From Clostridiales bacterium UBA2432 (GTDB lineage Bacteria; Bacillota; Clostridia; Lachnospirales; Vallitaleaceae), in NCBI GenBank assembly GCA_002342805.1, contig DDQW01000077.1:15562-74784 (forward strand): a stretch of DNA of 59,223 nucleotides, written 5' to 3'. Positions 41,600-52,300 of the stretch are shown here, one piece after another (position 1 is the stretch's first letter; the number at the start of each line of letters is the position of its first letter). The notes beneath the pieces are model-generated. The model saw nothing but the letters and a program-made list of their open reading frames with translations, was not told where the DNA came from and made no database searches. The translations under genes were made by a program, and so were the position numbers.

Positions 41600-43510
41600 T
41601 TATTGGTAATTAAATTTTTCAAACGAAACAAATAATTCCGATTTACCTCCATACGCATAGACACCTACCATAGCGCCAGTAAATCGCTTTCCTTTCTGAA
41701 TACCTTCATCACTTAAATAGTTCACATGATCAAGACCTGTCAATAATTGTCGTTCCTGGTCATCAAACTGGTAATAAAAGAAACGTTTAAGACCTTTTGT
41801 AACGACTTTAAGGGTAATACTTTCAACCGAATCAGGCACGACAACCGCTTCCTCTGCTATAGTTTGTTGATGATCGATATGTTCCACAACAGAAAGTTTA
41901 TTTCCGGTAATTTGATCATAAAACAGACCAAACTTAAGCCATGTATTCTCATCGTAATAACACGTCAGTCCGGCATTTTGTTTTTTACGTAAGCGAACAT
42001 TTTTCATAAGGACAGAAGCAGAAAAGTCAAATTCTGTTTGTCGGCGAAGCAAAATATTTTTCGCTTCTTTTTTATGCAATTCTTCTTGGCTTCCCTTAAG
42101 CACAATCTGCTTTCCATTAATGAAAATTCCATCAAACTCAGGTGGTCTGGGAAACACCCAATCCTTGCTTAACTTCTGATCTTTATCAATAAAATCCGTA
42201 TTCTTTTTTTTACCCTTTTGCACCGTTGACACAGAAGCAATAGAAGGCAAAATCTGCAAAGTACTAGGGCCTTGTAATTGATTTACAATTGGCCATCCAT
42301 CCGGTGTCCATTGAATCGGATCAATCGCAGTTTCCCGTCCTAACATTGTATATCCGTCTAGAGAACGTCCGCATAAATAGACCATGTACCATTCGCCATA
42401 TTGGGTTTGGACCGGTTTACCGTGTCCGCATCGTTGAATCGGGGCTTCTTCTAACCATTGGCGCATAATGGGATTATATGGACACGGTTTAAAATTATCC
42501 TCTAAGTGCTTGGCTCGAGAAACAGTGATTCGATGGCCGGGACCTGTTCCGCCTTCAGCTAAAAAAAGATAATAATAACCATCTTTTTTGATTAAGTGGG
42601 GTCCTTCAGGTGCGCGTTTTTGATCTCCATAATAGAGTAATCGTGCTTCAGATATTTTTGCTGTCGCATCTGCATTCAGTTCAAATATTCGGGCACCCCG
42701 GTTTAACAACATATACCGTCGTCCGTCATCATCATTGAAAATCGACGGATCAATCCCGTCTTCATCGATAAAGACCGGCTTATCATATGGACCTTCCGGG
42801 TGACTCGAGGATGTAATCATTTGTTTTCGATATACTGTTCCTGTATCATTTAATCGATAGGTTGCTGCTATATAAAAGCGTCCATTATAGTAGGAAATAT
42901 CCGGAGCCCAATATCCGCGCCCACCTTCTAATTCATCAAGATTGGCCCATTGAGAATTGGTTATGGCATAACCGATGATTTCCCAATGAATTAAATCTTT
43001 TGAGTGGGATATGGGGATACATGGAAAATAGATAAAACTTGAATTCACCATATAATAATCGTCGTCTACCCGAACAATTGAGGGGTCGGGAAACATACCT
43101 CGACGAATCGGATTACGATACATTCTATCAAGTGGCGCACCGCAAACGTTTGCAAAATAATCTTCGATATCTTTAAAGCCTTTTTCTCTTGCAATATCAA
43201 ATGGAGTGATTAAGTCTTGATCCCCTTGTGTTGGTGACATTCCGACTTTATCCACCAAGTATTTGACGACATCTATATTTCCTGACATAACGCCATAGTG
43301 TAAAATTGAGCGATATTTTGAATCCTTGCTATTCATACTCGCTCTCGAATATTCAACGATATATTTAACCATATCTAGATTGCCTGTTTTTGCTGCGATA
43401 AAAGGTAAGGGTATATCATTGGTCGTATATTTTTCAATAAGGCTCGGCGCCTCTTCTAAAATCTCTTTTAGTGTATCTAGTTCTTCATTAATAATGACTT
43501 GTTCAATCAT
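41600..43510 (-). CDS. Ankyrin-repeat GH43 glycosidase fusion
   Basis: A 636-residue cytoplasmic protein. Residues 1-125 form three to four ankyrin repeats (LPFIAAKTGNLDMVKYIVEY, SILHYGVMSGNIDVVKYLVD, TPFDIAREKGFKDIEDYFA). The GH43 five-bladed propeller follows from about 133, with catalytic residues Asp142 (PDPSIV), Asp254 (GIDPSIF) and Glu302 (PEGPHL), so it should be active on arabinosides or xylosides. The last 190 residues form a concanavalin-like GH43 C-terminal domain. Its start overlaps the preceding GH43 gene by 8 bp. Ankyrin repeats are protein-binding modules; their fusion to a bacterial glycosidase suggests docking to a partner inside the cell. Confidence 0.93.
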   Translation of the reverse strand: MIEQVIINEELDTLKEILEEAPSLIEKYTTNDIPLPFIAAKTGNLDMVKYIVEYSRASMNSKDSKYRSILHYGVMSGNIDVVKYLVDKVGMSPTQGDQDLITPFDIAREKGFKDIEDYFANVCGAPLDRMYRNPIRRGMFPDPSIVRVDDDYYMVNSSFIYFPCIPISHSKDLIHWEIIGYAITNSQWANLDELEGGRGYWAPDISYYNGRFYIAATYRLNDTGTVYRKQMITSSSHPEGPYDKPVFIDEDGIDPSIFNDDDGRRYMLLNRGARIFELNADATAKISEARLLYYGDQKRAPEGPHLIKKDGYYYLFLAEGGTGPGHRITVSRAKHLEDNFKPCPYNPIMRQWLEEAPIQRCGHGKPVQTQYGEWYMVYLCGRSLDGYTMLGRETAIDPIQWTPDGWPIVNQLQGPSTLQILPSIASVSTVQKGKKKNTDFIDKDQKLSKDWVFPRPPEFDGIFINGKQIVLKGSQEELHKKEAKNILLRRQTEFDFSASVLMKNVRLRKKQNAGLTCYYDENTWLKFGLFYDQITGNKLSVVEHIDHQQTIAEEAVVVPDSVESITLKVVTKGLKRFFYYQFDDQERQLLTGLDHVNYLSDEGIQKGKRFTGAMVGVYAYGGKSELFVSFEKFNYQ

Positions 43511-45002
43511 GGTCTTTTGACACCACCTTTATATAGTTAAAATCGGCACTTCCGGCATTTCCTATCGCATATAAACCGATTTTAGAACCTACCCATGTGT
43601 CATCCGACGGTGTGAAAAGTGTTTTACATGCTGTTTTTTGAATACCTTGATATGCATAGGCCATTTTTATTTGATTTATACCTTCTTCTTGATCTAGGGA
43701 AAGATATAAATGAATTTTTTCAGATGTTTGATGAATCTCAATACTTTCAACAATATGTTCCTCACGAGACGCTCCCGTTCCTGTTGATATACCGTGCAGT
43801 AATTTAAAACCGCTCTCTTCTTTTTTTATGGCAAGATAGGTATATTGACCTCCTAAAACGACACATCCAGCTTGGGATCCAATCTCTAAACGATTGTAAT
43901 CCATCTCAATCTCCACATCAAAGCGATCATACATAAATTTTTGTGTTAGTATATTGGGTGTCTCCCACAAATTCGGTCCATTCAAGCAATTTAGTCGTAA
44001 TGTTTTCCTAGATGCCTCTAATTGGAAGAATTCGCTGGTATGATTGCCAAACCATTGCCATTGGAGACCTAACTCTTCCTTGCTAAAGTCATCCGATGTA
44101 GCTAAGTCATTTATCCCATCCGTTTTTTCCACCGGTATCTGATACGACAAGACCGGTTGCCCGGCATTTCCGATTATGGGCCAATCGTCTTCCCATTGCA
44201 TTGGCTGTAAATGGACAACACGACCATAAATGCCACGGTCTTGAAAGTGGACAAACCAGTGGCTCCCCTCTTCCGCTTCAACCCATCCACCTTGATGAGG
44301 TCCGTTAACCGGAGTGGATCCTTGTTGTAAAACAATCTTCTCTTCGTAGGGTCCCATTATCTCTTTTGATCTTAACACCGTTTGCCAACCATATGTTACG
44401 CCACCGGCAGGTGCAAATATATAATAATACTCTCCTCGTTTGTATACTTTCGGCCCTTCAATTGTTTCTTGTGTTTTTGTCCCGTCATACAAAAAGACAT
44501 CATCACTCAAAACGCGAGTCGCATCCAACGACATTTCAAAAATACCTAAATAGCTTTTAAATCCAATCCGACTTTTTGCATAGCCATGGATAAGATATGC
44601 TCGGTCTCCATCCCAAAAAGGACATGGATCAATATATCCCTTACCCTCCAATAGTAGATAAGGTTGGCTCCATTCACCTAGCGGATTTTTGGTTTTTATC
44701 ATAAAAATCCCCTCATCGGGCATTCCATAAAAAATCCAAAAGTAGTCATTATAATAACGTATAGCTGGCGCCCATACACCCTTTGCATGCGCGGGTTTGG
44801 TATACATTGGATAATCAATATTTTTTATGGCATAGTTTTTAAGCTCCCAGTTAACCAAATCCTTTGAAATCAAAATAGGTAAACCGGGGGTATAGTTGAA
44901 ACTTGATGCAGTCATATAATACGTATCTCCAACATGTATAACATCCGGATCCGAATAATCTGCATTTATAATCGGGTTTTTATAGTCTTTTTTCATCATC
45001 AT
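43503..45002 (-). CDS. GH43 beta-xylosidase/arabinofuranosidase
   Basis: A 499-residue cytoplasmic glycosidase. The GH43 propeller occupies about residues 8-300 with Asp18 (YSDPDVI) as general base, Asp125 (YIDPCPFW) as modulator and Glu182 (IEGPKVY) as acid. A beta-sandwich C-terminal domain from about 320 is typical of XynB-like members. It would trim arabinose or xylose from pectic side chains. Three consecutive ATG codons lie after GAGG, so the start could be one or two codons later. The gene overlaps the CE12 esterase gene by about 20 bp and the ankyrin-GH43 gene by 8 bp, showing tight coupling in the operon. Confidence 0.94.
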   Translation of the reverse strand: MMMKKDYKNPIINADYSDPDVIHVGDTYYMTASSFNYTPGLPILISKDLVNWELKNYAIKNIDYPMYTKPAHAKGVWAPAIRYYNDYFWIFYGMPDEGIFMIKTKNPLGEWSQPYLLLEGKGYIDPCPFWDGDRAYLIHGYAKSRIGFKSYLGIFEMSLDATRVLSDDVFLYDGTKTQETIEGPKVYKRGEYYYIFAPAGGVTYGWQTVLRSKEIMGPYEEKIVLQQGSTPVNGPHQGGWVEAEEGSHWFVHFQDRGIYGRVVHLQPMQWEDDWPIIGNAGQPVLSYQIPVEKTDGINDLATSDDFSKEELGLQWQWFGNHTSEFFQLEASRKTLRLNCLNGPNLWETPNILTQKFMYDRFDVEIEMDYNRLEIGSQAGCVVLGGQYTYLAIKKEESGFKLLHGISTGTGASREEHIVESIEIHQTSEKIHLYLSLDQEEGINQIKMAYAYQGIQKTACKTLFTPSDDTWVGSKIGLYAIGNAGSADFNYIKVVSKDHD

Positions 45003-45651
45003 AAGCCTCGTTCAATAATTCCTTGTATGGTCCGCCTAATTGATATAATCCTTGTGCTATCAAGTCTGCAAAAGCAACTGCTCCCGGATAGCGTAAGTGG
45101 GTATTGTCCACTTCCACAAAGTACTCTTTTGATTTTGTCTCTCCTGCTTTTTCGATAAAAGCCCTGCTCATTGTAAATAAGTCAATTATTGGAACATTCA
45201 TTTTTCTTGCGACTTCTTGCATCGCGTCCGGATATTGACCATGTATATTTTCTTCTAATGTGGTCTCATTCACAAACCATCGACGACATAAGGGGGTAAT
45301 AAGAACCGGATAGGCTTTTCGGTTTCTGGCTACGTTAATAAATTTCTCCAAATTGACTTGATAATCACCATAGGGGTTGGTAAATCGCGATTCATCTTCT
45401 TCTTTGGCATCATTATGTCCAAACTGAATAAATAGGAAATCGCCTTCTCGAAGTTCATTGTAAATGACAGCTAATCGTGATTCATCGATAAAGCTTTTTG
45501 TGCTACGGCCGTTTTCCGCATGATTATGTACCACCACATCTTTTCCTAAAAACAAAGGCATTGCTTGACCAATGCCTGTTTGAGGATATGTACTAAAATC
45601 ATTTGTTTTTACCGTTGAATCGCCAGCCCAAAAAATGTGCTTTTTGTTCAT
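44980..45651 (-). CDS. CE12 rhamnogalacturonan acetylesterase (SGNH)
   Basis: A 223-residue SGNH esterase that removes acetyl groups from rhamnogalacturonan-type pectin fragments. Block I is GDST with nucleophile Ser12, block II GRSTKSF (Gly48), block III FGHND (Asn80), and block V DNTHLRYP with Asp183 and His186. No signal peptide, so it acts on imported oligomers. Its ATG overlaps the permease stop by one base (TAATG). Position after LplC and before two GH43 genes fits stepwise intracellular trimming. Confidence 0.93.
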   Translation of the reverse strand: MNKKHIFWAGDSTVKTNDFSTYPQTGIGQAMPLFLGKDVVVHNHAENGRSTKSFIDESRLAVIYNELREGDFLFIQFGHNDAKEEDESRFTNPYGDYQVNLEKFINVARNRKAYPVLITPLCRRWFVNETTLEENIHGQYPDAMQEVARKMNVPIIDLFTMSRAFIEKAGETKSKEYFVEVDNTHLRYPGAVAFADLIAQGLYQLGGPYKELLNEAYDDEKRL

Positions 45652-46490
45652 TATTCTTTAACTGCTCCTAAGTTGATTCCCGTAACGAAATATTTTTGAG
45701 CGAATGGATAAATAATCATAAACGGAATGATTGCTACCATTGTTGCCGCATTACGAACTGTATTCTCAGTTGCTGATCCTGTTGCTGTCGGTAAGTCACT
45801 ACCTAAGATAATACTTCTTAACTTCATTTGGAAGTTAAATAAATCCGAATTGATAATATAGATTTTGTAGGTTGTATAGTCATTCCAGTAGGCAACAGCA
45901 AACATCAAACCAATTGCTGCAAGTGCTGCTTTTGATAATGGAAGTACAATCCTAAAAAAAGTGGCCATTGGCGAACATCCATCAATTGAGGCTGCTTCAA
46001 ATAATGACTTGGGAATCCCTTCAAAGAAGTTACGCATAAGTACAAGGTTAAATACATTAAGACCGGGTAGTAGAATAACAACCCAAAGCGTATTGGTAAT
46101 ACCCAAACTATTCATAACCAAATATGTCGGTATCAATCCACCATTAAAGATCATTGTAAACAACAACATGGCCGAGAAAAAGTTTCGACCCGGCATCTCT
46201 TTTTGAATTAAGACATAGGCACCTAATGTTGACAATCCTAATCCTACGAATGTACCGGCAATCGTCGATATTGTAGATACGAGTAATGGACGATATAATG
46301 TTGGATTTGTAAATACGGAAGCATATCCATCAAAACCAAACTTCTCCGGCCATAGTTTCATACCATAAGCTGTTCGTAAATCAAGTGAGTCGACCATGAC
46401 TTTCCATAGCGGAATCAACATTGCAATACATATTAAGGCAAAGAATATGTTGAGGACATAATCAAATGTAGTAATTTTTCTTTTCTTCAT
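45651..46490 (-). CDS. Carbohydrate ABC permease (LplC/YtcP-like)
   Basis: A 279-residue inner permease with six helices, beginning FDYVLNIFFALICIAMLIPLWKVMVDS. The EAA loop FEAASIDGCSPMATFFRIVLPLSKAA contacts a shared ATPase. No ATPase gene lies in the operon, as is normal for LplABC/YtcQP-type pectin importers, which use the common ATPase MsmX. AGGAG precedes the ATG. It follows the LplB-like gene by 12 bp and is coupled to the CE12 gene. Confidence 0.93.
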   Translation of the reverse strand: MKKRKITTFDYVLNIFFALICIAMLIPLWKVMVDSLDLRTAYGMKLWPEKFGFDGYASVFTNPTLYRPLLVSTISTIAGTFVGLGLSTLGAYVLIQKEMPGRNFFSAMLLFTMIFNGGLIPTYLVMNSLGITNTLWVVILLPGLNVFNLVLMRNFFEGIPKSLFEAASIDGCSPMATFFRIVLPLSKAALAAIGLMFAVAYWNDYTTYKIYIINSDLFNFQMKLRSIILGSDLPTATGSATENTVRNAATMVAIIPFMIIYPFAQKYFVTGINLGAVKE

Positions 46491-46502
46491 CTCTATTCTC
46501 CT

Positions 46503-47462
46503 TTATACAATGCCGCGTCCACGGATTTTTTTACTTGCATAGTTACAAACGACAACGAGTAGCCCACCAACAATAGATTTTACCATACCAACCGCTGTTG
46601 TATAACCGTAGTTTGGTAGTGCTCCACTATTAAAGGTTTGTGTGTAAATATAGGTTTGTAATACATCGGCTTGTTGCATTACCGCATCATTTTGCATTAC
46701 AAAAACAGATTCAAATAAATTCATAATCTTTGCAAGATTTAGAATTAATACGATGACAATTGTATTCATTAATGCCGGAACCGTAATAAATCTTATCTTT
46801 TGGAATCGACTCGCACCATCAATAGAAGCCGCCTCATATAATTCCGGGCTGATTCCTGCTAATGTTGCCATAAAAATAATCGTTCCCCAACCGGTTTCTT
46901 TCCATATATTGATGAAATAATATACAGGTCTCCACCATTTACCGCTTCCTAAAAAGTAAATCTCTTGTCCTTGCTCAAGTATTCCTAGATTTGTTAATAG
47001 AGCATTAACCAAACCTTGTTGTGAGGGTGACATAATCAATGCGAATACCGACGCCGTTACAACCCAAGACATAAAGTGAGGCAAGTAAACAATTGTCTGA
47101 GAAATTTTCTTGAATTTCAAGTTAAATATTTCATTAAGTAACAAGGACATAATAATCGACATGAATGTCGTTAAAAATAATTTAAAAAGACTAATTTCTA
47201 AAGTATTTGTAAAGGCATTCCAGAATCCTTGCATTGAAAACATTTTTTCAAAGTTTGCTAAACCGACAAAAACCGGTTCCTTGATTCCTTTATAATCATA
47301 AAACGCATAACGCAAGCCATAAATCGGTGCATAATAAAACGTTAGGGCAAATAATAATACAGGCGAGAATAATAAATAATACCAGCGATGTTCATATATT
47401 CGCTTTGATAAGGGCTTTTTGCCTATCTTATCAGAATCTATTTTTTCAACTTGTGAACTCAT
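46503..47462 (-). CDS. Carbohydrate ABC permease (LplB-like)
   Basis: A 319-residue permease with six helices: YYLLFSPVLLFALTFYYAPIYG near residue 27 opens the membrane part, and YEAASIDGASRFQKIRFITVPALM is the EAA loop. With the LplC-like partner it forms the channel for pectic oligosaccharides. AAGGAAGGAACGG precedes the ATG. It is preceded by a hairpin that probably reduces its expression below that of the binding protein. Confidence 0.93.
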   Translation of the reverse strand: MSSQVEKIDSDKIGKKPLSKRIYEHRWYYLLFSPVLLFALTFYYAPIYGLRYAFYDYKGIKEPVFVGLANFEKMFSMQGFWNAFTNTLEISLFKLFLTTFMSIIMSLLLNEIFNLKFKKISQTIVYLPHFMSWVVTASVFALIMSPSQQGLVNALLTNLGILEQGQEIYFLGSGKWWRPVYYFINIWKETGWGTIIFMATLAGISPELYEAASIDGASRFQKIRFITVPALMNTIVIVLILNLAKIMNLFESVFVMQNDAVMQQADVLQTYIYTQTFNSGALPNYGYTTAVGMVKSIVGGLLVVVCNYASKKIRGRGIV

Positions 47463-47482
47463 TTAGTACCGTTCCTTCCTTT

Positions 47483-47514
47483 TTTTAAAAAAAGCGGAGT
47501 TAAACTCCGCTTTT
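47483..47514 (-). terminator. Intercistronic terminator-like hairpin after lplA-type gene
   Basis: AAAAGCGGAGT and its complement with a 3-nt loop (47490-47514), followed on the minus strand by seven T. Located between the binding-protein stop and the permease start, it likely attenuates read-through. Confidence 0.85.
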
Positions 47515-47543
47515 AAATTTAACTTCTAGAATTTTATCCTATT

Positions 47544-49148
47544 TTACTCGTTTAATGAATCAACGATCATTTGTGACCACTCTAAACCGCCTTCATCTTC
47601 AAAACGTTGCATTTCTTCTTCAATCGTACGTGTTCCAAGTACAACGTTCGCTACGATTTCACGCTTCAATTTAACAAGATCACCATTGTATTGACTCATA
47701 ACTTCACTTGAAGGTACAAGCTCAACTAGTCTTGAATTCTCACCGAATGTTTTAGCTGATACTAATGCTTCTTCTGCAACACTTAAAATACCAGGATCAT
47801 CAAACTCTGTGAAGTTTGTAAGCGCCATCATTGGATCAATGTGGTTTTTCGTGTATAATGTTCCTGCTTTTTCCATGTTCTCAAGCATATGGAATTGACC
47901 ATCTTCATATGTTACACCAAGCAATTCTCCACCTTCTGTTGACCAGTGAGTTCCTTCAGCTCCATATGTAAATAATTTTTGTCCTAATCCACCATCTAAC
48001 ATTGTTTCAAAGAAATATTCAAAAATCGCTTCTGGATTTTCTGCTTGTGATGTAATTGCCCATGTTGGTGCTTGACGCTCAAGATATGCTCCAACTTCTT
48101 CAATTGGCTCCATAGCAATTAATTCGCCGTCTAAACCATTCGCTTCTAAGTTCGTCTTAAGGTTTGTTGCCCATGTTCCTGCCCAATAAGTAAAGATACC
48201 AAATTTATCTTCATAGAATTTATTACGAACATCACTTGTACCATTTGTTAACGCTTCTTTATCAATGTAACCTGCTTGGTAAGCATCACGTAAACGCTCT
48301 AAGGCACCAATGAAGTTATCTTGAACAAATCCATCTGCCCATTGACCATCTTCATTAATATAGAAACTTGGGAATGCATCTTGATAAAATTCAGGTAAAT
48401 AGTTAATGAAAGGAATCTCTTCACCAATGAGTCCTGCACTTGATAAAGCACCAGTGTCACCATCAATTCCGTTACCGTCTGGATCACCATTTGTAAATGC
48501 GTCCATTACTTCAACATATTCATCATAATTTGTAGGTACGTCTAAACCAACGTTGTCTAACCATGCTTTTTTGATATAAGTAATACATCCGTTACCACGA
48601 CTTGGTGAAAGACCATATAAACTACCGTCGATTTTTAATCCTTCAACTAAGGCTTGATCTTTAACACGTGTTTTTAAATCTGAATTGTCATATGCTGCGG
48701 TCATGTCCCAAAGAACACCTTCGTCAGCATAACCCGCATAGTAAGCTGAGTTAAGTAACATTACATCCGGCCAGTCTCCACTTGCTAATACTTGACCTAG
48801 GTTGTCTGTATAAGCATCATGGTCCGGTTGAATGATTTCTAAATCAATTCCTGTTAAAGCTTCCCACTCTGCTTCAAATTCTGCACGGCCGTTTGCTTTT
48901 GTTACTAATGTACCATCGACCATAATTGTAATTTTCTCTGGTTTTTCAAATTCTGTTGCTGCACCGTCATCTGTTGAATCGCTATCTGCAGTTGAATCTG
49001 AACCTGTGTCTGTAGAACTTCCTGCGTCTGTTGATGTTCCTGTGTCCGTTGTTCCCCCATCTTCAGATCCACATGCTGTGAATACTAAAGATAAAACAAT
49101 TAGTAAAACTAATACTTTTTTCATTGCACTGCTTTTGTTTGTTTTCAC
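47544..49148 (-). CDS. Pectic oligosaccharide-binding lipoprotein (LplA-like)
   Basis: A 534-residue extracellular lipoprotein of the LplA/YtcQ family. Signal peptide with lipobox VFTAC (Cys26), then a Gly/Thr/Ser/Asp linker of about 40 residues. The mature part has the two-lobed type I sugar-binding fold with the Ca-site-like segment NGDPDGNGIDGDTGAL near residue 215. I accept the GTG at 49148 because AGGAGG lies 9 nt upstream; an ATG at codon 9 is an alternative. It is the first gene of an operon running through the permeases, CE12, two GH43 genes and the exporter. The promoter shares a long motif with the PL9 gene. Confidence 0.93.
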   Translation of the reverse strand: MKTNKSSAMKKVLVLLIVLSLVFTACGSEDGGTTDTGTSTDAGSSTDTGSDSTADSDSTDDGAATEFEKPEKITIMVDGTLVTKANGRAEFEAEWEALTGIDLEIIQPDHDAYTDNLGQVLASGDWPDVMLLNSAYYAGYADEGVLWDMTAAYDNSDLKTRVKDQALVEGLKIDGSLYGLSPSRGNGCITYIKKAWLDNVGLDVPTNYDEYVEVMDAFTNGDPDGNGIDGDTGALSSAGLIGEEIPFINYLPEFYQDAFPSFYINEDGQWADGFVQDNFIGALERLRDAYQAGYIDKEALTNGTSDVRNKFYEDKFGIFTYWAGTWATNLKTNLEANGLDGELIAMEPIEEVGAYLERQAPTWAITSQAENPEAIFEYFFETMLDGGLGQKLFTYGAEGTHWSTEGGELLGVTYEDGQFHMLENMEKAGTLYTKNHIDPMMALTNFTEFDDPGILSVAEEALVSAKTFGENSRLVELVPSSEVMSQYNGDLVKLKREIVANVVLGTRTIEEEMQRFEDEGGLEWSQMIVDSLNE

Positions 49149-49225
49149 TAAACTAATCCTCCTAAGATTTGATTTTTCATGGAGCCTTCGTCATTTTTGA
49201 CAATTGCCCTGTGACAAGATTGATA

Positions 49226-49278
49226 TTATCATATGATTTGTCCAATAAACAAGATTCAATATTTTAGTATAGGTACAT
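49226..49278 (-). promoter_or_regulatory. Pectin promoter module, copy before the lplA-like gene
   Basis: Reading the plus strand: TTATCATA, 14 bp, AACAAG, 3 bp, CAATATTTTA, 4 bp, AGGTACAT. The same words with the same 14 and 3-bp gaps stand before the PL9 gene. On the minus strand CTTGTT sits at the -35 position, and the AT-rich words upstream may bind the activator. CAAGATT occurs at 49250-49256 and again at 49215-49221. Confidence 0.7.
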
Positions 49279-49310
49279 TTTTATAGCACCTATCTATAAT
49301 AGTACATAAA

Positions 49311-52300
49311 CTATTCGGGAATAATAAGCTTCTGGCCTATATAAATGTAATTTGGATCCTTAATTGTTTCTTTATTTGCTTCATATATTACGCGCCATTT
49401 TTGAGACCTTCCATATTTTTCGAGGGCAATCCCACTTAATGTATCCCCCGATAAAACCCTATAAACATTGGGTTCATCCATTGAAACACTGGTCGAATCA
49501 TCAGATGCTTCATCCAAAATTTTAAACAGTCCATTCATCTCAATGTCACCGCTTAGGGCTCTTACAGGGGTTTTCGTAATATCTGTACTCTCAAAAATAT
49601 TGTCCCTTAGCTTCTGTCCAGATTTATTTATTGTCTCTCCACCAAAATATAAATAATTGCCTTGAGACATCAACTCCGGCATTTCACTTATATCATCATC
49701 TTTGCCTCCTTTCATGGATATTACATTGTCCATTACAAATTTTCGCTCTCCATCACCTTTACCATAAAGCGTAATATTTTTACCATGATTTCCATACGAA
49801 ATGATATTTTTTACAACAACTGCCGGATTGGAGTTACTCGTAACACCATCATTGTTATTATTATACGCTATTGAATCAACCAGTATATGCTCTACAGCAA
49901 TACCATCGCCACCGAGCTTGAATCCATTACCGTCTCCATTACCCGTCCCGTCAGTTAACGTTCCATTGTTATACGCTAAACTATTTTCAATTCTTACTGA
50001 TCCAATTGGACCGGTCTCAATTTTCGCAAACAAATCCCAACCGTCATCTAAATTATTGTAGGCTATACACCCTCTAAATACATTACCTTCACCGACAGTA
50101 ATCTTTGCTGCAAAACCATCTGCATTATTCTGCCCCGGGTCAATATTATCATACGATGTACAATTTAAGATTAAGTTGTTTGTCGGCCACTTCTCAAATG
50201 GCTCTGCACTTGTTCCACTGATTTGAATCCCTGTATCACCATTATTATATGCCTTCACTCCAGAAATCACATTATTATGGCCGGCTACTTGTAACCCTTT
50301 TGTATTTCCCGGCGTGTTTGTTATATCTATATTTTCAATATGCCAATAATTTCCCCAAAGGACCATTCCACCATCCGCATTAGTAAAATCAAGAATTGCA
50401 CGTTTTTCAGCTTTTGCTTGGAGTACAATATTCTCTTCTGCAGTTCCATTAATTCCTCTCGAAATCACAAGACTTTGAGGCATTGAATATACTCCTTCAA
50501 GAAGTTCAATTGTTTGCCCCTGTTGCGCAAAGGACGTTGCTGTATAAATATCCACTGGAGATTCTATGGTTCCTTCACCATCGGCAACTCCATTAGAAGC
50601 AACATGTATTACCTCTTGATTAAATGATTTGTATGTCACTTCATGAATCATCGTAATCGGTTCATAGCTATCTAGCACTTGATTTTCTCCCGGTATATAA
50701 TCTTTATCCGGAATAAACGTCACTAAATAAGGATTAAGGCCTTCTTCAAGTGTAAATTCTGTTACAAAATCAGCCGACGCCAATATATCAACGCGGTCAA
50801 CCACCACTTGGTTGTGTTGATTTTTTACAGTTAATGTCCCCGGAACATCAGATACATACACAAATTCGTATGCTTCATCTCCTGAAGTCGTTGGAGAGTC
50901 AATTTTCTTTGTATACTTTACCTTTTCTGCCGGTTTTTCTATCGCTACAGGATCTGTCTTTGGATTCGATGTTGTAAATACAACATCATTTATGGTCACA
51001 TTACATCCTCTGGCCACAGCAAATCCTACATAAATGTTGTCTTTATCTAATTGTAATAATTCGTCAACACCATAGAGTATAAATTCTTCTTCATCTTCAA
51101 CATATCCATGATAGCCTGTATTTGTCTTTTTTAACGTCAAGCGATAGCTTTCACCTGTTTGAACAAAGTCCTCCGCCTCATATCCAAATGCCCGACTTTC
51201 ATTTTTTCCGTTTTGCGCGATAGCCGAATCCCCTGAACTAAGCACTTCCGGAGTAATTCCCGTAACAAAGCGCGCTCCTAATACATCTTTTCCGGTATAT
51301 TTCACATCCTCAATAATTTCTTCAAACTTTGTGGCAAGAACCCCCGCAGAATTTGTGTAGTGATTCACGCTTGAAACACCATACTCACCTAAACTATCCA
51401 TTGCCAATAGTCCAAAACCCTCTTGTCCATCTGGTGTTGGATTAATGTAATCAATGGTAAAGGTTGCTGATAATTCAAAGTTCTCTGTTGTTGGATCAAC
51501 AACTGTATAATAGTAGGAAACACCATCGTGGAACGTTGTAAACTTACCACCTTTTCCATCAATTGTTACACCATCATCTTTAATTGTGCTCGAATTCAAC
51601 TTAAATACGAGTTCATCCGGATCAATCATTTCCATTGTATTTCTAGATTCGCTAACCGATTGACCAAAGTAGGTAAATTGCCACTCACGTTCATCTTCAA
51701 CTTTTACCCGTTTAATAACTGCGTCAGATAGAGTAACATCATTACCGCGGATAGCTCGAACACTAATTTCATAGTTTTTTCCTTCAATAAGTACCGTTAA
51801 ATAACCTTCTTGTCCGTCAAAAACACCTCCTGATACATAGTTCGCACCACCTACTTCACGATACAATATTTCATATTCTTCTGCTTCAGTGACTTCAATC
51901 CATTTGACTAAAACACCTTTTTTCGCTGTGTTAAAGACTTCAATCACAGTTTTTTCTAGTGGCAATACATAATAGATTTCTTCTATATTCGATTCCTTTC
52001 CCTCTGTTTCTTCGTTCCGATGCCCCATAACTTGGAATTGATACAAACCACTTGTATCCACTGAAAATGTAACACTTTTTTCATTATTTGCCGTTTTTCC
52101 CACAAGAATAGCTTTAAGCTCTTGATTATTTTCATCAAACATTTTTACATAGGCTTTATCAGCTCCATCATTACTTGTTTCAAGTTCAAAAGCTACTTTA
52201 ATGTTATTTTCTTCTTGTGTAACTTCCGTAATTACCGGATGTTCAACTGTTTCCCAATCACTTCGAACAATCTCTTCTGCGTCACCCGTTAAGACAGACA

